Below are positions 29,187-39,454 of a stretch of DNA of 64,000 nt, piece after piece. Every line of letters begins with the position of its first letter. Position 1 is the first letter of the stretch. Made by a program: the position numbers and the translations under genes. Source of the DNA: Candidatus Nitrotoga sp. LAW (lineage in GTDB: Bacteria; Pseudomonadota; Gammaproteobacteria; Burkholderiales; Gallionellaceae); NCBI GenBank assembly GCA_003402315.1, contig QFXI01000005.1, positions 1 to 64,000 on the forward strand, read 5' to 3'. Under the pieces are notes generated by a model. That model was not told the DNA's origin. It was given only the letters and a program-made list of their open reading frames with translations, and searched no databases.

Positions 29187-30063
29187 GAGCAACTCCATTT
29201 ATAAATTTGCGAAACATTTTTTAGAAGACATGATGCCATGTCACTCTTAAGAATTTTACCAAAACCATATTATCTGGCTATCCCATAAATTAAGAATAAC
29301 AAAACAATTTGGATATGGTCTGTGCGATATAACACATAGTCGATAATAAATATCGGGCCCCTATGGTGCGTAAACTCAAAAAAGCACTGCGACCATACAA
29401 TCCATATAACTCCTGACGAAAATAATATCTTGCTATAGAGCTACGTAGTAACCGATACAGCGGTACATAACAGCCAGATGTTTAACGAACTACTGAATCA
29501 TCAGTTAATACCAATAAAAAATAACGCCTGATTTATACCATCTCTATCCATAGGCCGTGAAGAAGGGCTGTTACTGACGTTATTTAAAAAGCAAAATCCG
29601 AAAGAGCCAAATATTCGCACATAGCATGTCATAAGCGACTATTTTGTACACACCATTGGTATGGCATGTGCGACAGTCAAGATCGGCATGCATAATTTGG
29701 CCTCAGACGAAAAAACAACCCCAAATACTTACAGCACAATAGATCAAGTAATTTTGTCAGAAGAAACACTCTTGTTAACGACGAGTAGAAATTTAGCTCT
29801 ATGTGCGATAACGTACAGACGACCTTCATCATTGGGGCGACACTTGACCTTCATCATTGGGGCGACACTTTTAACGTAGGCATTGCGATGACTGCCAAAG
29901 TTAATGGTGGTTGCTACTTAACCTTACAAAGGAGCGTCTCGAAGAAGCAACTGTTGAAACAAGATTTTTCACTATTTCAACGTGCCGATGAAAGCGCCAT
30001 TGTCGTATTGCGATAACTTCCTCAGGCGTTACGCTGCTACGATTTATTATTAGGAGATATGGA
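29187..30063. other. Intergenic region with a 25-bp tandem duplication
   Basis: About 880 bp without a convincing gene; track ORFs here lack ribosome sites and family resemblance. Features seen: CGATAATAAATATCG near 29340 (short inverted repeat) and a perfect 25-bp duplication at 29821-29870. The right end should contain the promoter of the small envelope-stress genes. Confidence 0.5.
29821..29870. repeat. Perfect 25-bp tandem duplication
   Basis: GACCTTCATCATTGGGGCGA plus CACTT occurs twice head to tail without a mismatch, in non-coding sequence. Identical copies imply a recent duplication, probably by replication slippage. Confidence 0.95.
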
Positions 30064-30222
30064 ATGTCATTAGGAACAATTCTGCTGATTATTTTGATCT
30101 TGCTGCTGATCGGCGCAGTCCCAAGCTGGCCCCACAGCCGGAATTGGGGTTATGGACCCAGCGGTGGTCTTGGACTGGTGTTGGTGATCCTGATCATTCT
30201 GTTGCTGATGGGCAAGATATAG
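30064..30222 (+). CDS. DUF3309 small membrane protein
   Basis: 52-residue ORF, too short for the track, starting MSLGTILLIILILLLIGAVP. Two hydrophobic stretches flank a Pro/Trp/Gly-rich turn (PSWPHSRNWGYGPSGG), the characteristic DUF3309 pattern. A GGAG lies a few bases upstream. First gene of a run of small envelope-associated proteins; function unknown, often seen with stress-response genes. Confidence 0.85.
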   Translation: MSLGTILLIILILLLIGAVPSWPHSRNWGYGPSGGLGLVLVILIILLLMGKI

Positions 30223-30385
30223 CGCGTTGTTCTGATTTCGTCTTACGGCGATCACTCAACGGACAGCGAAATCTGAATTTCTGTTTTACAACGCAACGAA
30301 GGTTGCGGACACGAGTCTCTTGATTCTATTCTAGTTCAAGCGTCGAGAGGCAATTTAGCTTCATCATTTATCTAGAGGTATTACC

Positions 30386-30697
30386 ATGACACAATTTAAA
30401 CGTTTTTCCACTTTTTTCCTGACTGCCCTATTTGCTTTTTTGGTGGGTTGCGCATCTACGCCAAAGGAGACAGGAACAGGAGAATATATTGATGACACCG
30501 TTCTGACCACGAAGGTCAAGGCAGCAGTTTTCAATGAGCCTTCCCTGAAATCCGCCGAAATCAACGTCGAAACCTTCAAGGGCGTAGTGCAACTGAGCGG
30601 CTTTGTTAACTCTCAACCTGATATCAATAAAGCGGCCGAGGTTGCACGTGGTGTCGCGGGCGTGAAATCGGTCAAGAATGATATGCGGCTCAAGTAA
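30386..30697 (+). CDS. BON-domain lipoprotein
   Basis: 103-residue lipoprotein: signal sequence ending in the lipobox LVGC (Cys about residue 22), then one BON domain (about 35-103) with the typical TTKVKAAVFNEP...VQLSGFVNS pattern. BON domains bind phospholipid surfaces and occur in OsmY-type osmotic or envelope-stress proteins. It probably sits in the outer membrane facing the periplasm. Paralogous to the double-BON protein 900 bp downstream. Confidence 0.9.
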   Translation: MTQFKRFSTFFLTALFAFLVGCASTPKETGTGEYIDDTVLTTKVKAAVFNEPSLKSAEINVETFKGVVQLSGFVNSQPDINKAAEVARGVAGVKSVKNDMRLK

Positions 30698-30761
30698 CGA
30701 TGGAGGTCGGCCTTCAGGCATAACAATGTCCGATTGACCGACCATAAGTGAAAGGAAAAAT

Positions 30762-30926
30762 ATGCTGAACTATACCGTTGTATTTTTAGTCATCGCGCTT
30801 GTTGCTGCGCTACTCGGTTTTACGGGTATTGCGGCTGGCGCTGCTGAGATCGCCAAGATCCTTTTCTTTATCTTTCTTATCTTGTTTGCCATCTCGCTAA
30901 TCATGGGGCTGATGCGTCGCAAATAA
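30762..30926 (+). CDS. DUF1328 (YtjA-like) small membrane protein
   Basis: 54-residue ORF, below the track cutoff: [20 protein letters not shown], a glycine/alanine-rich turn, a second hydrophobic helix and a basic end (MRRK). This matches DUF1328. AAAGGA precedes the ATG. Two predicted membrane helices; function unknown, frequently linked to stress regulons. Confidence 0.88.
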   Translation: MLNYTVVFLVIALVAALLGFTGIAAGAAEIAKILFFIFLILFAISLIMGLMRRK

Positions 30927-31013
30927 TTCTGTTTATACCGCGAGGTATTTTGCTGAATTCAGCTGGAGTGATGGATTTAAGCATCTAGTTTCTAATTATT
31001 AATGGAGTACGTT

Positions 31014-31328
31014 ATGACCCAATTTTCAAGCCAAACAATAAAAAATGATTTGCTCAAAGATTTCAATGCCGTTGTACACGAAGGCGAGCAATTGTTGAAA
31101 TCTGTAGTCGATGAAGGTGGTGATAAAGCTAACGCTTTACGCACTAAGATGGAATCAAATTTGAAGGTAGCTAAAACTAGACTGCGCCAAATCGAAGAGT
31201 CTGCAATTGAAACTACCAAGACGGCAGCTCGAGCCACTGACAATTATGTCCATGAAAATCCTTGGCGTGTTATCGGGGTATCTGCTGGTATTGGTGTCGT
31301 GATTGGACTGCTGCTGAACCGTCATTGA
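31014..31328 (+). CDS. DUF883 (ElaB/YqjD-like) membrane-anchored protein
   Basis: 104-residue protein with a long amphipathic helical body and a C-terminal membrane anchor preceded by the hallmark VHENPWRVIGVSAGIGVVIG. ElaB/YqjD relatives are tail-anchored inner-membrane proteins, some of which bind ribosomes in stationary phase. I chose the ATG at 31014, after a GGAG ribosome site, not the track's 31002. Part of the small-protein stress run. Confidence 0.9.
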   Translation: MTQFSSQTIKNDLLKDFNAVVHEGEQLLKSVVDEGGDKANALRTKMESNLKVAKTRLRQIEESAIETTKTAARATDNYVHENPWRVIGVSAGIGVVIGLLLNRH

Positions 31329-31583
31329 TCTACAACAATTCTTGCAGTGGATAGCCCGGTCTTTATAAGACACAAATTTTGTGGGGAAGGTCGAGTGCCC
31401 CTCAAAGTCTTTATGTTTAAACCCTAATGTATTTTTTACTACCTCGTCGCACTTCGAATAGTTTTAGGAAAGATGGAAATTATTCCAATGAATTAAGAGT
31501 CGATGAGAATTTATTAACATCAGTTAATTGAAGATCTATCAATTTAAACTCTGTTTCAAGTTAAATTTTATTGGAGAAGAATC

Positions 31584-32159
31584 ATGAATATTTACTATAA
31601 GTTGCTTGTTCTGGCAGTGTCAGTTACAGGTGTTTTATCATTCACCGGTTGCAACAAAACTCAAGAAGATGCGAGTAAGTCCGCCACAGGCACTACGGTA
31701 GGAACAGAGATTGACGACAGTATTATTACCACCAAAGTGAAATCCAAGTTGTTGGCTGATCAGGACATTAAGGGTTTTGATTTAAAAGTTGAGACGCATA
31801 AGGGAGATGTTCTGTTAAGTGGCTTTGTGGATAATCAAGCTCAAATTGATCATGCAATTATGATCACGCGTTCAGTAGAAGGTGTTAAGAATGTGGACAA
31901 TAAAGTGAGCTTAAAAAGTAATGCTGCAACGACCATGGGCGTCAAAGTTGATGACAGCATAGTCACCTCAAAAGTTAAGTCATCGTTACTTGCTGATCCA
32001 GACATTAAAAGCTTTGACATTGCAGTGGTAACACATAATGGCGAAGTTCAGCTGAGTGGTTTTGTCGACAATCAGACTCAAATTGATCATGCAGTTGATG
32101 TCGCACGCAGAACTGAGGGTGTGCAAAATGTTATTAACGAGTTGCGCATCAAAAAATAA
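31584..32159 (+). CDS. Double-BON-domain lipoprotein (OsmY-like)
   Basis: 191-residue protein with a lipoprotein signal (SFTGC, Cys about residue 23) and two consecutive BON domains (about 45-112 and 120-190). The two domains are close copies of one another, each with VDDSI/IDDSI...TTKVKS/TSKVKS...LLADxDIK and an LSGFVDNQxQIDHA block, indicating internal duplication. Likely a periplasmic membrane-surface protein for osmotic or envelope stress. A GGAGAAG ribosome site is present. Confidence 0.92.
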   Translation: MNIYYKLLVLAVSVTGVLSFTGCNKTQEDASKSATGTTVGTEIDDSIITTKVKSKLLADQDIKGFDLKVETHKGDVLLSGFVDNQAQIDHAIMITRSVEGVKNVDNKVSLKSNAATTMGVKVDDSIVTSKVKSSLLADPDIKSFDIAVVTHNGEVQLSGFVDNQTQIDHAVDVARRTEGVQNVINELRIKK

Positions 32160-32194
32160 AGTTATATTAATTAATCTTAAAAAGGAGAATAAAG

Positions 32195-32395
32195 ATGAAC
32201 TGGGATAAAGTTGAAGGCAACTGGAAACAATTAAAGGGCAATATTAAGGAGCAATGGGGGAAACTTACCGATGATCATCTTGACGTAATAGCGGGCAAGC
32301 GTGATCAGCTAGCGGGCAAAATCCAGGAAGCTTATGGAGTCACTAAAGAAAAAGCGGAAGAGGAAATTTCCGAATGGGAAAAACGTCAGGAATAA
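32195..32395 (+). CDS. CsbD-family stress protein
   Basis: 66-residue hydrophilic helical protein matching CsbD: MNWDKVEGNWKQLKGNIKEQ at the start and AGKRDQLAGKIQEAYGVTKE in the middle. CsbD proteins are induced in general stress in many bacteria; molecular function is unknown. AAGGAG lies just upstream. Thirty-five bases after the double-BON gene, likely co-transcribed. Confidence 0.95.
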   Translation: MNWDKVEGNWKQLKGNIKEQWGKLTDDHLDVIAGKRDQLAGKIQEAYGVTKEKAEEEISEWEKRQE

Positions 32396-32469
32396 ATCGT
32401 CCGCGATTTGAGCTACGCCTCAAAGGCAAATGTATTTCAACTTTCATTTAATAAACTAAAGGAAATCCC

Positions 32470-32892
32470 ATGAACAAATTCAATATCAGCATGATCACAA
32501 TTGGCATCGCCATCAGCTTCAGCGCGATGGCGGAAGAATCCATGACAAAAGAGGCATATAAATCTGAAAAGGAACGTATTGAACTGGAATATAAATCAGA
32601 CAAAGCAAAATGCCAATCACTAGTCGCTAATGCTAAAGATATTTGCAAAGCTGAAGCCAAGGGTAAGGAGGAAGTTGCAGAGGCCGAACTAGATGCCAAA
32701 TATAAACCATCCAAGAAATCCCAATATAAGGCTCACGTCACTAAGGCAAAAATGGATTACAAAATAGCCAAGGAAAAATGCGATGATTTAACTGGTAAAC
32801 CAAAAGAGGTTTGCCAGGCGGAAGCTGAAGCTGCAATGACTGCCGCAAAAGCTGATGCGAAAGCGCAGATGGAGACTTCAAACGAAAAATAG
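32470..32892 (+). CDS. Exported Lys/Ala/Cys-rich helical protein
   Basis: 140-residue protein with a signal peptide (about 1-21) and a charged, helical mature part. Two internal repeats are visible, each with paired Cys: KAKCQSLVANAKDICKAEAKG and KEKCDDLTGKPKEVCQAEAEA, followed by Ala-rich helix. The paired Cys suggest a disulfide per repeat in the periplasm. No named family recognised, although similar proteins commonly accompany BON/CsbD genes in betaproteobacteria. Last gene of the small stress cassette. Confidence 0.75.
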   Translation: MNKFNISMITIGIAISFSAMAEESMTKEAYKSEKERIELEYKSDKAKCQSLVANAKDICKAEAKGKEEVAEAELDAKYKPSKKSQYKAHVTKAKMDYKIAKEKCDDLTGKPKEVCQAEAEAAMTAAKADAKAQMETSNEK

Positions 32893-32954
32893 GTATGTTT
32901 AGTGTTGGTAACTACGATTGATTTTATATAACTATTAAAACTAAGGAAACCCTG

Positions 32955-32982
32955 AATTATTCCAGCACTGGTTAGAATAATT
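32955..32982. repeat. Inverted repeat between convergent genes
   Basis: AATTATTC and GAATAATT form an 8-bp perfect inverted repeat around a 12-bp loop, in the 265-bp gap between the stress cassette and nuoN. No T run follows, so a terminator role is uncertain; the surrounding sequence could also be a worn insertion-sequence end. Confidence 0.35.
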
Positions 32983-33157
32983 TGTGAATCTGAGAGAATG
33001 TCACTGAAGTGATTCCCAGGTGGGGTGCACGTTCTTTGCCGGTCAGCCTGGTCGATTGACTTGATGTTGATCCTTGAATAACCCCATTCTTTACCTTTTC
33101 AAAATCATTGATTGAAAGCTCGGCAAAAAATGGGCGTCCATGTATACAGTGGGATGC

Positions 33158-34609
33158 TTACTGCAACATCAATGATTTTTGCACTGCCACAGCACATACC
33201 GTTATTAACGTGCTGGGCATAATACCCAAAGCCAATATTGCTAGCCCATTAATAGAAATCAACAAGCCATTGTCCGCCTGGATGGAAATTGGGATATGGG
33301 TTTCAGGGGCATCAAAATACATTAGCTTGATGATACGCAGATAATAAAACGCGCCTATTAATGAGAATAACACTGCCATCACGGCAAGAGGGGTGTACCC
33401 AGCACCTACGGCTGCCTGTAAAACAGAAAGCTTGGCGTAGAAGCCTGCCGTCGGAGGTACTCCTGCCATAGAAAACATTAAGATAAGCATCATGAAAGCG
33501 AGCCATGGGCTGCGTTGGTTAAGTCCCTTAAAGTCATTGAGCATATCGGCCTCGAAACCTTGACGCGATAGCAGCATGATCATACCGAAACCACCCAGGC
33601 TCATTAATACATAAATCACTACGTAAAACATGGCGGAACTATAACCATCAATACCACCGCTCAATACGCCGAGTAACAAAAAGCCCATATGCGCGATAGT
33701 GGAGTAAGCCAGCATGCGCTTAAGGTTAGTCTGCGCAATAGCGGTAATATTGCCAATAGCCATAGACAGAACAGCAAGGATAGCCAGCATACTAGACCAG
33801 TGCATCACCAGCGGCTGCAAGCCATCCACCAAAATACGCATAACGAAAGCAAAGACGGCTAGCTTGGGCGCAGAGCCAATCAGCATGGTTACAGCAGTTG
33901 GTGCACCATGGTATACGTCGGGCACCCACATATGAAATGGAACGGCGCCAAGCTTAAAAGCTAGACCTGCCACCATGAATACCAAGCCAAACACGAGCAG
34001 TGCTTTATTTCCCACACCGTGCTTAATCGCATCGGAAACTGCCGTAACTTCAAGTGTGCTGGTAGCGCCATATAGCATGGACATTCCATACAATAACAAG
34101 CCGGAAGCCAGTGCGCCCAGAACGAAATATTTCATTGCGGCTTCAGTGGCAATAGCGGAATCGCGTTGCAGCGCAACCATCGCGTACAGACTGAGCGACA
34201 GCAATTCCAGCCCAATATACAAGGTAAGAAAGTGGGTAGCGGAAATCATCACCATCATGCCGAGCAGGGCAAACAATGTCAGCACCATAAACTCACCCGT
34301 GAACAGTCCACGTAATATTAAGTAGCTGCGCGAATACACTAACACCATGGATACGGTCAGGTAGCTTAATAGTTTGAGTACATCGGACATTAAGTCATCC
34401 ACGAACATGTTGTTGAACAGGTGGACCACGCCTGGTTCATGGGTCATCACGGTAATCAGTGCGCAACTTAGAAGAGTCAGTTGCACCAATATATAGGTCA
34501 GCGTTTTGTTCGGGCTGGTGACAAACAGATCCACGATCAGGATCAAACTCGCCATCACCAGCAGAAAAATTTCTGCATAGGCGGAGGACAGGGTGGACAG
34601 GTAACTCAT
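33158..34609 (-). CDS. nuoN: NADH-quinone oxidoreductase subunit N
   Basis: Antiporter-like membrane subunit of complex I, one of three proton-pumping modules (L, M, N). 483 residues with about 14 hydrophobic helices; key charged helices are seen around [25 protein letters not shown] and [17 protein letters not shown]. The start was moved to the ATG at 34609 (MSYLSTLSS), preceded by GAGGAA. Last gene of the 14-gene operon, 22 bp after nuoM. Confidence 0.96.
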   Translation of the reverse strand: MSYLSTLSSAYAEIFLLVMASLILIVDLFVTSPNKTLTYILVQLTLLSCALITVMTHEPGVVHLFNNMFVDDLMSDVLKLLSYLTVSMVLVYSRSYLILRGLFTGEFMVLTLFALLGMMVMISATHFLTLYIGLELLSLSLYAMVALQRDSAIATEAAMKYFVLGALASGLLLYGMSMLYGATSTLEVTAVSDAIKHGVGNKALLVFGLVFMVAGLAFKLGAVPFHMWVPDVYHGAPTAVTMLIGSAPKLAVFAFVMRILVDGLQPLVMHWSSMLAILAVLSMAIGNITAIAQTNLKRMLAYSTIAHMGFLLLGVLSGGIDGYSSAMFYVVIYVLMSLGGFGMIMLLSRQGFEADMLNDFKGLNQRSPWLAFMMLILMFSMAGVPPTAGFYAKLSVLQAAVGAGYTPLAVMAVLFSLIGAFYYLRIIKLMYFDAPETHIPISIQADNGLLISINGLAILALGIMPSTLITVCAVAVQKSLMLQ

Positions 34610-34631
34610 AAATTCCTCGATTGGTGATAGC

Positions 34632-36116
34632 TTATAACTTGGAGCGGGCAATATGTACCAGCAAATCGCTTACGGATGCGTGCATGATTTCGGTAAAGGG
34701 TAGTGGATATAGGCCCATGCCCAACACAGTCAGTGCCAAAATAATGAACATCAGTTTTTCGCGTAGAGTAATGTCTGTTAGTTGCGCTACGTGCTGGTTG
34801 GCCACCGCGCCGAAAATGACTCGCTTTACCATCCACAGCGTGTAAGCTGCGCCAAAAATCAGTGTCGTGGCAGCAGTGAAGGCGTACCAGAAATTAACTT
34901 TGACCGAACCCATTATCACCATAAATTCACCAACAAAACCGCTGGTGCCGGGCAGCCCGACATTGGCCATGGCAAACAATATAAAAAATGCGGCAAACAC
35001 TGGCATTTTGTTGGCCACGCCGCCATAGTCGGCGATATTGCGTGTATGCATACGGTCATACAGCACACCTATACACAGAAATAGCGCACCTGATATAAAG
35101 CCATGCGAAATCATCTGTAATAGCGCGCCCTCCATGCCATATACATTAAAAATAAAAAAGCCCAACGTAACGAAACCCATATGTGAAATAGAAGAATATG
35201 CCACTAATTTTTTCATGTCAGTTTGGGCCAATGCAACCAGTCCAATGTATACCACTGCGATCAGCGACAGCGCGATCATCGCACCAGCGAGGTAGTGGCT
35301 GGCATCTGGCACGATAGGCATAGAGAAGCGAATGAAGCCATATGCCCCAACTTTCAGCATGATTGCCGCTAGTATCACAGAACCACCAGTAGGCGCTTCT
35401 ACGTGTGCATCGGGCAACCAAGTGTGCACCGGGAACATTGGTACCTTTACCGCAAATGCCATAAAGAAGGCAATGAATACCAATATCTGTGCGGTCATCG
35501 GGATAGCCATCTGGTGGTAATCGAGAATCGCAAAGCTGCCACCGGACTGGATGTACAGATACAGAAGTGCAATCAGCATCAGCACTGAACCGAAAAAGGT
35601 GTACAGAAAAAATTTGACCGCTGCATAAACACGATTAGGGCCGCCCCATATACCAATAATGATGAACATTGGGATCAACATGGCTTCCCAGAATACATAA
35701 AACAGTACCGCGTCGAGTGAGGCGAAGACGCCATTGACCAAGCCGGACATGATGAGAAATGCAGCCAAATATTGCGCTACGCGCTTTTCGATTACTTTCC
35801 AGCCAGCAATCACAACCAGCGGAGTAAAAAAACTGTTAAGCAGGACAAATAGCACTGAAATACCGTCTACGCCGAGGTGATAATGGATGTTGAAATGGGT
35901 AATCCAATCGTGCAACTCAACGAACTGCATAGCGCTGGTCATTTTGTCAAAACCAACATACAGCGGAATAGTCACCAGAAAACCAAGAATCGAACCAACC
36001 AGTGCGATGACACGCGCTAATGGTGCATTGCGATCGCTGCCAGTGGCTAAAACCAGTACGCCAAAAATAATGGGCAGCCAAATAGCAACGCTTAATAGGG
36101 AAAATCCAAAAATCAT
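34632..36116 (-). CDS. nuoM: NADH-quinone oxidoreductase subunit M
   Basis: Antiporter-like proton-pumping subunit of complex I (494 aa). Diagnostic parts: [20 protein letters not shown], the Lys helix [24 protein letters not shown], and [16 protein letters not shown]. It has multiple membrane helices throughout. Sits between nuoL and nuoN as in nearly all nuo operons. Confidence 0.97.
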   Translation of the reverse strand: MIFGFSLLSVAIWLPIIFGVLVLATGSDRNAPLARVIALVGSILGFLVTIPLYVGFDKMTSAMQFVELHDWITHFNIHYHLGVDGISVLFVLLNSFFTPLVVIAGWKVIEKRVAQYLAAFLIMSGLVNGVFASLDAVLFYVFWEAMLIPMFIIIGIWGGPNRVYAAVKFFLYTFFGSVLMLIALLYLYIQSGGSFAILDYHQMAIPMTAQILVFIAFFMAFAVKVPMFPVHTWLPDAHVEAPTGGSVILAAIMLKVGAYGFIRFSMPIVPDASHYLAGAMIALSLIAVVYIGLVALAQTDMKKLVAYSSISHMGFVTLGFFIFNVYGMEGALLQMISHGFISGALFLCIGVLYDRMHTRNIADYGGVANKMPVFAAFFILFAMANVGLPGTSGFVGEFMVIMGSVKVNFWYAFTAATTLIFGAAYTLWMVKRVIFGAVANQHVAQLTDITLREKLMFIILALTVLGMGLYPLPFTEIMHASVSDLLVHIARSKL

Positions 36117-36146
36117 GCTTATTCCTTCAGTTTCTCGCTGTGCGTA

Positions 36147-38192
36147 TTATTCGAACCAAGTGCGTATCGTAAGCAGCAGAAACACGCCGACAATCATGGA
36201 AAACGCATAGTGGTAGATGTAACCAGTCTGAATGTGGCGCAATACGTTGGAGAACATGCCGACCAAACGCGCAGTGCCGTTTACCATTAGGCCATCAATC
36301 AATTTTATATCGCCAAATTTCCATAAGCAGCGGCTCGCTTTACGGGCACCAGAGGCAAAGAACCAATCATTGAAACGGTCAAAGTAGTACTTGTTGTCCA
36401 GCACTGTATAGATGAAGCTAAATTTTTGTTTGATCGCTACAGGAATACCGGGGGCTTTCAGGTAAAAAAACCACGCCATCACTACCCCAGCCATTGCCAA
36501 CCAAAATGGCAAAGAAGATAGTCCATGCATGGCCATAGCCCAAGCGCTGTGGAACTCATGCTTCAGTTCTTCCATAGACGGGTGCAACTCGTGGTTGATA
36601 AAAATCGCACCCTTGAAATAGTCGCCAAACAACATCGGCTCAACAGCGAGGTAACCGATGACCACAGAAGGGATTGCAAGCAACACCAAAGGCATCCAGA
36701 CCACCCATGAGGTTTCGTGCGGCTTCTGGCCTGGCGCTAAACCATGATGATCATCGTGCGCAACATGGATGTCAGCATGGTCGTCGTGATGGGTATTTTG
36801 AGAGCCATGCGCAACAGAATGGGCTTTGCCGAAATGCTCTTTGCCATGAAACACCAAGAAATACAAACGGAACGAATAGAAGGCGGTAACGAAAACACCG
36901 GCCACCACTGCAAAGTATGCAAAGCCAGACCCGGGAAGATGCGACAACGCCACCGCTTCGATGATGCTGTCCTTGGAATAGAAACCGGATAGGAATGGCG
37001 TGCCAATTAATGCCAGGGAGCCGATCAAAAAAGTGAACCAAGTGATCGGCATGTACTTACGCAAGCCCCCCATCTGGCGTATATCCTGAACATGATGCAT
37101 GGCGATAATCACAGAACCGGCAGCAAGGAAAAGCAAGGCCTTAAAAAAAGCGTGGGTCATTAGATGAAAAATCGCCACTGAATAAGCAGAAGCGCCCAGC
37201 GCCACCGTCATGTAGCCTAGTTGTGACAGCGTGGAATAGGCCACCACACGCTTGATATCGTTTTGGATAATACCGAGGAAGCCCATGAAAAGCGCAGTGA
37301 TAGCGCCGATCACCATAACAAAGGATAGCGCAGTATCGGACAGTTCAAACAGCGGTGACATGCGCGCCACCATAAATATTCCGGCGGTTACCATAGTCGC
37401 AGCGTGGATCAGTGCGGAAATCGGAGTCGGACCCTCCATCGAATCCGGCAGCCAGACGTGTAGCGGAAACTGTGCCGATTTACCCATCGCACCAATGAAC
37501 AGCAGAATGCAGATAGCGCTAATCACATTCCACGATACACCAGGGATCGGTGCTATGTCGTTGGCGTAAAGATGCGAGCTGGCAAACACTGCAGCATAAT
37601 CCAGTGTGCCAAATACCATCAGCACCAAGCCGATGCCGAGCAAAAAACCGAAATCCCCCACACGGTTGACTAGAAAAGCTTTAAGGTTGGCGTAAGTCGC
37701 CGTAGGGCGTGTGTACCAAAAACCGATCAATAAATAGGATACTAAACCCACTGCCTCCCAACCAAAAAACAGCTGGAGAAAATTATTGGACATCACCAGC
37801 ATTAGCATAGAGAAGGTAAACAACGAAATATAGCTAAAAAAACGTTGATAGCCAGCATCTTCTACCATGTAACCTATCGTATAAATATGCACCATCAGGG
37901 ATACGAAAGTCACTACCAGCATCATCATTACGGTCAGACGATCAATCAGGAAACCGACCTCGAACCGTGTATCACCCGAAGTCATCCATTGATAAACTGT
38001 GCCGTTGAATGTATGCCCAGCCATAACATCTTGGAAAATCAGCAGTGAGGCCGCGAAAGACACAGCCACCAGCAGGATGGTAATGCGATGCGTCCATGTC
38101 CGTCCCAGTAGTGTGCCAAACAACCCGGCAAATATTGCGCCAACCAAGGGAGCCAAAGGAACCAGCAAATACAGATTTTCCATAGTACTCAT
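36147..38192 (-). CDS. nuoL: NADH-quinone oxidoreductase subunit L
   Basis: Largest antiporter-like subunit (681 aa), with the long lateral helix at the C terminus that couples the pumping modules. Family motifs: WEAVGLVSYLLIGFWY, KSAQFPLHVWLPDSMEGPTP, DIKRVVAYSTLSQLGYM. A His/Asp-rich hydrophilic stretch (about 460-495: HHDDHADIHVAHDDHH) lies in a loop before the last helices and stands out from the rest. The start is eight bases after nuoK. Confidence 0.97.
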   Translation of the reverse strand: MSTMENLYLLVPLAPLVGAIFAGLFGTLLGRTWTHRITILLVAVSFAASLLIFQDVMAGHTFNGTVYQWMTSGDTRFEVGFLIDRLTVMMMLVVTFVSLMVHIYTIGYMVEDAGYQRFFSYISLFTFSMLMLVMSNNFLQLFFGWEAVGLVSYLLIGFWYTRPTATYANLKAFLVNRVGDFGFLLGIGLVLMVFGTLDYAAVFASSHLYANDIAPIPGVSWNVISAICILLFIGAMGKSAQFPLHVWLPDSMEGPTPISALIHAATMVTAGIFMVARMSPLFELSDTALSFVMVIGAITALFMGFLGIIQNDIKRVVAYSTLSQLGYMTVALGASAYSVAIFHLMTHAFFKALLFLAAGSVIIAMHHVQDIRQMGGLRKYMPITWFTFLIGSLALIGTPFLSGFYSKDSIIEAVALSHLPGSGFAYFAVVAGVFVTAFYSFRLYFLVFHGKEHFGKAHSVAHGSQNTHHDDHADIHVAHDDHHGLAPGQKPHETSWVVWMPLVLLAIPSVVIGYLAVEPMLFGDYFKGAIFINHELHPSMEELKHEFHSAWAMAMHGLSSLPFWLAMAGVVMAWFFYLKAPGIPVAIKQKFSFIYTVLDNKYYFDRFNDWFFASGARKASRCLWKFGDIKLIDGLMVNGTARLVGMFSNVLRHIQTGYIYHYAFSMIVGVFLLLTIRTWFE

Positions 38193-38200
38193 TTGCGCTG

Positions 38201-38512
38201 TTAACCTTTCAAGCTGCCGAGATCGTCTACGTTGATGGTACGCAGGTTACGGAATAACACTATCAGAATCGCTAAACCGATAGCTGCTTCAGCCGCAGCC
38301 ACCGTAAGGATAAAAAACACGAATATTTGCCCGGATATATCATTTAGATAATGTGAGAAAGCAACAAAATTTGTATTTACCGCGAGCAACATCAATTCAA
38401 TGGACATCAACAATACAATGAGATTTTTGCGGTTCAGAAAAATCCCCACCACGCCAATAGCAAACAATATTGCCCCAAACACTAAATAATGCGACAAACT
38501 CAAGTTCAACAT
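38201..38512 (-). CDS. nuoK: NADH-quinone oxidoreductase subunit K
   Basis: Small three-helix membrane subunit (103 aa, close to the usual 100-101). [21 protein letters not shown], the Glu-bearing [17 protein letters not shown], and [14 protein letters not shown] with the second conserved Glu are intact; these Glu residues belong to the proton path. A 150-bp gap separates it from nuoJ, unusually long for this pair. Confidence 0.97.
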   Translation of the reverse strand: MLNLSLSHYLVFGAILFAIGVVGIFLNRKNLIVLLMSIELMLLAVNTNFVAFSHYLNDISGQIFVFFILTVAAAEAAIGLAILIVLFRNLRTINVDDLGSLKG

Positions 38513-38662
38513 ATACTTTCCTCATTGAATCTTCATGTAATCATGGCAGATAACGCTACACTGCTATCAATCATCCAAGGCGGTTAATAATTCAACAAAC
38601 CCTTTTTAAAAAACATTAGACCCATGTTTCTTTAGCGCTAATGCAATAGCGCATTTCACCTA

Positions 38663-39280
38663 CTACTGCCTTTCCTCGTTACCATCTGCCACCATCGATA
38701 CAATACGAAGGCGGTCTGCTTTTTTCACTAGCACCTGTTTATTCGGTTCCTGCGATTTAACATCCTTACGACGGCGCAAGGTAAGCGCGATGGCAGCTAC
38801 AATCGCTACTAATAAAAGCACCGCCGCCAGTTCAAATGGGTAAACATAATCGGTATAAATCAAACGGCCAAGTTCTTTGGTGTTACTGTAATTGGCAGCG
38901 TGCTTGATCACGTTTGCACCAGTTTCAGCAGTTTGGCGGTTACCCAGTACCCATATCATCTGAAACACCATAATGACAGCCAGCAACGCGCCAAATGGAA
39001 ACCAACGCCAAAATCCTTCGCGCAATTGCTCCAGATTGATGTCCAACATCATTACCACAAACAAAAAGAGCACCATCACTGCGCCGACGTACACCAGAAC
39101 AAGAGTAATCGCTAGAAATTCTGCTTCCAGTAATATCCAGACTCCAGCCGAACTACAAAAAGCCAACACCAGAAACAGTGCTGCATATACTGGGTTGCGT
39201 GCAGTAATTACGCGTAATGCGGCAAGTACGGTAATTGCGGCGAACATATAAAAAACTAATGTATCAAAACTCATCAACAT
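38663..39280 (-). CDS. nuoJ: NADH-quinone oxidoreductase subunit J
   Basis: Five-helix membrane subunit of complex I (205 aa) adjacent to the quinone site. The conserved helix 3 segment LEAEFLAITLVLVYVGAVMVLFLFVVMMLD is present. The C-terminal 40 residues are hydrophilic and basic (RRRKDVKSQEPNKQ...). Two Met starts (39280 and 39274) are possible. Gaps of 174 bp upstream (after nuoI) and 150 bp downstream set it apart. Confidence 0.95.
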   Translation of the reverse strand: MLMSFDTLVFYMFAAITVLAALRVITARNPVYAALFLVLAFCSSAGVWILLEAEFLAITLVLVYVGAVMVLFLFVVMMLDINLEQLREGFWRWFPFGALLAVIMVFQMIWVLGNRQTAETGANVIKHAANYSNTKELGRLIYTDYVYPFELAAVLLLVAIVAAIALTLRRRKDVKSQEPNKQVLVKKADRLRIVSMVADGNEERQ

Positions 39281-39454
39281 ATTCTCAAACCTTTAACTGT
39301 GTTTGGAACCCATGAAGGCCACCAATATAAATCATTGAAGTGAACACTCCCGCCTACGAAAAATCAATTCAACGTAGGCCTCAGTAGTATCCTTGTTAAA
39401 ATATCGAGCTGGATACATATCATTCACAAGAATGACAATGATTTAAAGACGCCC

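Noticed and set aside
29661-30016. Two overlapping ORFs (72 and 71 aa) spanning the 25-bp duplication
   Set aside because: Their length comes partly from the duplicated segment; no ribosome site and no resemblance to known proteins.
32941-33060. Insertion-sequence end between the stress cassette and nuoN
   Set aside because: An 8-bp inverted repeat and IS-like flanking sequence were seen, but no transposase fragment could be read in either strand and no second end was found.
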